Below are positions 6,148-7,726 of a stretch of DNA of 7,726 bases, in pieces; positions within the stretch are counted from its first letter, which is position 1; every line of letters starts with the position of its first letter. The notes below the pieces were generated by a model. It was not told the DNA's origin, did not search any database, and worked only from the letters and a program-made list of their open reading frames with translations. The stretch comes from JANQRV01 sp964533785. GTDB taxonomy: Bacteria; Bacteroidota; Bacteroidia; Chitinophagales; Saprospiraceae. The position numbers were made by a program, and so were the translations under genes. Location of the stretch: contig CAZHNG010000321.1 in NCBI GenBank assembly GCA_964533785.1, positions 1 through 7,726 of the forward strand, written 5' to 3'.

Positions 6148-6301
6148 CTAGTGCTTCGGGAATTTTAGGCTTGGACATTAAATATTGATTGTGATTGTCG
6201 AAGTCTCCAGACTTCGATACAATATCAATCGGTCTCTGACCGGAAAATGTCAGGTTAATATTTTCTTTCTGTGTCCGGCACTATAGTTCCCGAAGCACCA
6301 G
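6148..6301. mobile_element. MITE-like element with 15-bp terminal inverted repeats
   Basis: The ends CTAGTGCTTCGGGAA (6148-6162) and TTCCCGAAGCACCAG (6287-6301) are inverted repeats matching at 14 of 15 positions. The interior has a further imperfect inverted arm (gcttggaca against the complement of tgtccggc, and aatatt on both sides) and a central perfect 9-bp-stem hairpin, tcgaagtctccagacttcga (6198-6217). A small side hairpin, cggtc-tct-gaccg, sits in the right arm (6230-6242). No protein is encoded. This is the shape of a short non-autonomous element or palindromic repeat unit. I found no target-site duplication, so mobility is an inference. Confidence 0.6.
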
Positions 6302-6305
6302 AGTG

Positions 6306-6356
6306 TAAATTTAAAATAAAATTTTATAAAAAAATAATTTAAAACAAAAAATAATT
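6306..6356. other. Nearly pure A/T tract
   Basis: Fifty of 51 bases are A or T (single C at 6345). It contains the perfect palindrome ATAAAATTTTAT (6316-6327). It begins 4 nt after the MITE-like element. It may be bent or easily melted DNA; no gene or promoter was recognised in it. Confidence 0.6.
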
Positions 6357-6360
6357 CGAT

Positions 6361-6381
6361 ATCCCACAAAATTTCGTGGAT
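6361..6381. repeat. Small hairpin before the deacylase gene
   Basis: ATCCCAC (6361-6367) can pair with GTGGAT (6376-6381) with one bulged C and an 8-nt loop. It is modest in strength and about 100 nt from the start codon. Confidence 0.35.
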
Positions 6382-6478
6382 CCCCGGGCTCTATACGATA
6401 TTAGACAAGTCCATTATCAGTAACATCCTTATCCAAACACTATGTTTATCAGTCTTTCAATACAAAAACTGACCCTTT

Positions 6479-7558
6479 ATGACACCACAACAATTATCAA
6501 CACTTTCAGCAGAGGCCATTTTATTATTAAAAAAACTGATCTCCACCCCTTCCTTTTCAAAAGAAGAAAATAATACCGCAGAAATTATTCAGGCTTTCTT
6601 CGAAATTCGCTCCATTCCCACTGAAAGACAACACAATAATGTATGGGTAAGGTCCGGGCACTGGAGAGATAGTAAGCCCGCTATCCTGCTCAATTCTCAT
6701 CATGATACTGTAAGGCCAGTTGCCGGGTGGACTAAAGACCCCTTTAATCCGTTGATCGAAGAAGATAAGCTCTTTGGACTGGGCAGCAACGATGCCGGGG
6801 CTTCTTTAGTAGCATTGATCGCCACTTTTCTATATTTCTACGACAAGCCCGACCTTCCCTTCAATTTAATCTTAGCAGCTACGGGCGAAGAAGAAATATC
6901 CGGAAAAAACGGAATTGCGAGTATTCTGCCGGTATTGACACCTGTTGAACTCGGCATTATCGGCGAACCGACACAAATGCGGATGGCGGTTGCCGAAAAA
7001 GGACTAATGGTGGTCGATGCCTACGCAAAAGGAAAAGCAGGCCATGCTGCCAGAGAAGAAGGCATTAATTCCATCTATATGGCTCTCCGGGATATTGAAT
7101 GGATAAAAAGTTATGAATTTCCAAAACAGTCATCATTGCTGGGCAAGACCAAAATGACGGTCACTCAGATCAAGGCCGGTACGCAACACAATGTCGTTCC
7201 GGATCATTGCCATTTTGTTATTGATGTGCGTACGAATGAGCAGTATTCAAATCAGGAGGTGTTCGAGATCCTCCAGGCCAATACCACCTCCACTATGATC
7301 GCCCGGTCTTACCGCTTAAATTCTTCTCGCATCGACCTGGATCACCCGATCGTTAAGAGTGGACTGGCGCAGGGGTTATCCTATTTCGGGTCGCCCACTT
7401 TATCTGATCAGGCATTGATCAATGATTTTCCCACCCTCAAAATTGGATGTGGAAAATCCGCCCGGTCCCATACCGCTGATGAATTTATTTTATTGTCCGA
7501 AATTAAAAAAGGAATAGCCACTTACATCGAACTTCTGGAAGGATTGAAGTTCGAGTAG
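6479..7558 (+). CDS. argE: M20-family N-acylornithine/N-acylcitrulline deacylase (ArgE/DapE type)
   Basis: The 359-residue zinc hydrolase should remove the acyl group from the arginine precursor. Metal and catalytic landmarks in order are H74-x-D76 (NSHHDTV), D105 (GSNDAG), the E138-E139 pair in TGEEEI (general base and metal ligand), E163 (GEPT) and H331 (RSHTADE). H189 in GKAGHAAREEG marks the lid/dimerisation domain inserted in the middle. Because the carbamoyltransferase works on N-acylornithine, the logical substrate is N-succinyl- or N-acetylcitrulline rather than acetylornithine. ATG 6479 is the only sensible start, with no Shine-Dalgarno; an 8-bp stem with one mismatch (6450-6457 with 6464-6471) ends 7 nt before it. 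It lies apart from the arg block, so it may have its own promoter. Confidence 0.92.
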   Translation: MTPQQLSTLSAEAILLLKKLISTPSFSKEENNTAEIIQAFFEIRSIPTERQHNNVWVRSGHWRDSKPAILLNSHHDTVRPVAGWTKDPFNPLIEEDKLFGLGSNDAGASLVALIATFLYFYDKPDLPFNLILAATGEEEISGKNGIASILPVLTPVELGIIGEPTQMRMAVAEKGLMVVDAYAKGKAGHAAREEGINSIYMALRDIEWIKSYEFPKQSSLLGKTKMTVTQIKAGTQHNVVPDHCHFVIDVRTNEQYSNQEVFEILQANTTSTMIARSYRLNSSRIDLDHPIVKSGLAQGLSYFGSPTLSDQALINDFPTLKIGCGKSARSHTADEFILLSEIKKGIATYIELLEGLKFE

Positions 7559-7672
7559 TGATCCACTTAAGATTATTTACTAATTTCCAGCAAAATTTTT
7601 TCGTGGGTTTAGTGTTTTGGTGCTTTCGTGGCTACCGAATATTTTTGTTCTGTAGATAGCAATTGGACTTTT
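7559..7672. other. Non-coding 3' flank of the deacylase gene
   Basis: There is no clear terminator and no open frame of note. It contains the TTTNGTG units described separately and leads into the heptanucleotide array. Confidence 0.6.
7599..7630. repeat. Four TTTNGTG units in near-octamer phase
   Basis: TTTCGTG (7599), TTTAGTG (7608), TTTGGTG (7616) and TTTCGTG (7624) repeat at 9-, 8- and 8-nt steps. Only the central base varies. On the other strand the unit reads CACNAAA. Confidence 0.6.
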
Positions 7673-7726
7673 GACGCTAGACGCTAGACGCTAGACGCTA
7701 GACGCTAGACGCTAGACGCTAGACGC
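7673..7726. repeat. Heptanucleotide tandem array GACGCTA, at least 7.7 copies
   Basis: The 7-nt unit gacgcta repeats without any error from 7673 to the last base of the window, so the true length is unknown. The absence of decay points to recent or ongoing slippage or to active maintenance. Each unit junction contains CTAG. There is no spacer between copies, so it is not CRISPR-like. Confidence 0.97.

Larger units (their letters stand above)
5785..6478. other. Structured non-coding gap between argB and the deacylase gene
   Basis: No convincing gene is present on either strand. The stretch contains successive inverted repeats (5825-5879, 5956-5992, 6033-6068, 6148-6301), a perfect 12-bp palindrome (6131-6142), a 51-nt AT tract and a 12-nt direct repeat. 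It has neither a clear intrinsic terminator for the argB side nor a convincing promoter for the deacylase; the nearest -7-like match is TATGTTTA at 6441-6448, without a -33 partner. The density of palindromes suggests accumulated small mobile palindromic elements or a structured RNA. It splits an otherwise compact operon. Confidence 0.75.

Noticed and set aside
6143..6306. Target-site duplication around the MITE-like element
   Set aside because: Flanks directly outside the terminal repeats (ttga and agtg) do not match at any length of 2 or more.
6378..6388. ggatccccggg resembling a cloning-vector polylinker
   Set aside because: Only 11 bases match and neither flank looks like vector sequence; it is within chance for a short GC palindrome.
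7673..7726. CRISPR array
   Set aside because: The unit is 7 nt and directly abutting, without spacers.

Overview
The window looks like a chromosomal piece of a Bacteroidota genome. The argument is the arginine gene set: a carbamoyltransferase of the N-acyl-ornithine type that matches Bacteroides-style N-succinylornithine transcarbamylase almost residue for residue at the active site, a divergent argininosuccinate synthase, an unusual GNAT acyltransferase at the operon head, weak or absent Shine-Dalgarno sequences, and promoter candidates resembling the Bacteroidota TTTG / TAnnTTTG consensus. An environmental lineage is plausible, but I cannot place it below phylum.

Layout. Bases 1-653 hold the 5' part of a PfkB-family sugar kinase on the minus strand, running off the left edge. 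Bases 654-990 are a plus-strand tRNA locus: a promoter candidate, a degenerate copy of tRNA-Asn in which two 7-nt segments are replaced by perfect hairpins, an intact tRNA-Asn(GTT), and a strong intrinsic terminator. Bases 991-1222 are the promoter and leader of an arginine operon, with TTGTA/TACAA dyads and two small GC-rich hairpins. Bases 1223-5784 are five tightly packed genes: GNAT acyltransferase, argG, argC, argF' and argB, with short gaps or overlaps. Bases 5785-6478 are a non-coding gap with a series of inverted repeats, including a 154-bp MITE-like element. Bases 6479-7558 hold an ArgE/DapE-type M20 deacylase. The right edge is non-coding, with TTTNGTG units and a heptanucleotide array that runs off the window.

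How the genes work together. The GNAT enzyme probably acylates glutamate. ArgB phosphorylates the N-acylglutamate, ArgC reduces it to the semialdehyde, an aminotransferase not present here makes N-acylornithine, ArgF' carbamoylates that to N-acylcitrulline, the M20 deacylase releases citrulline, and ArgG makes argininosuccinate. ArgH is also absent. In ArgF' the residue separating succinyl- from acetyl-ornithine enzymes is alanine, neither the Bacteroides proline nor the Xanthomonas glutamate, so the acyl group used is an open and testable point, with succinyl favoured.

The genes form a known pathway rather than a new system. The most unusual material is non-coding: the hairpin-substituted tRNA-Asn copy and the structured argB-argE gap.
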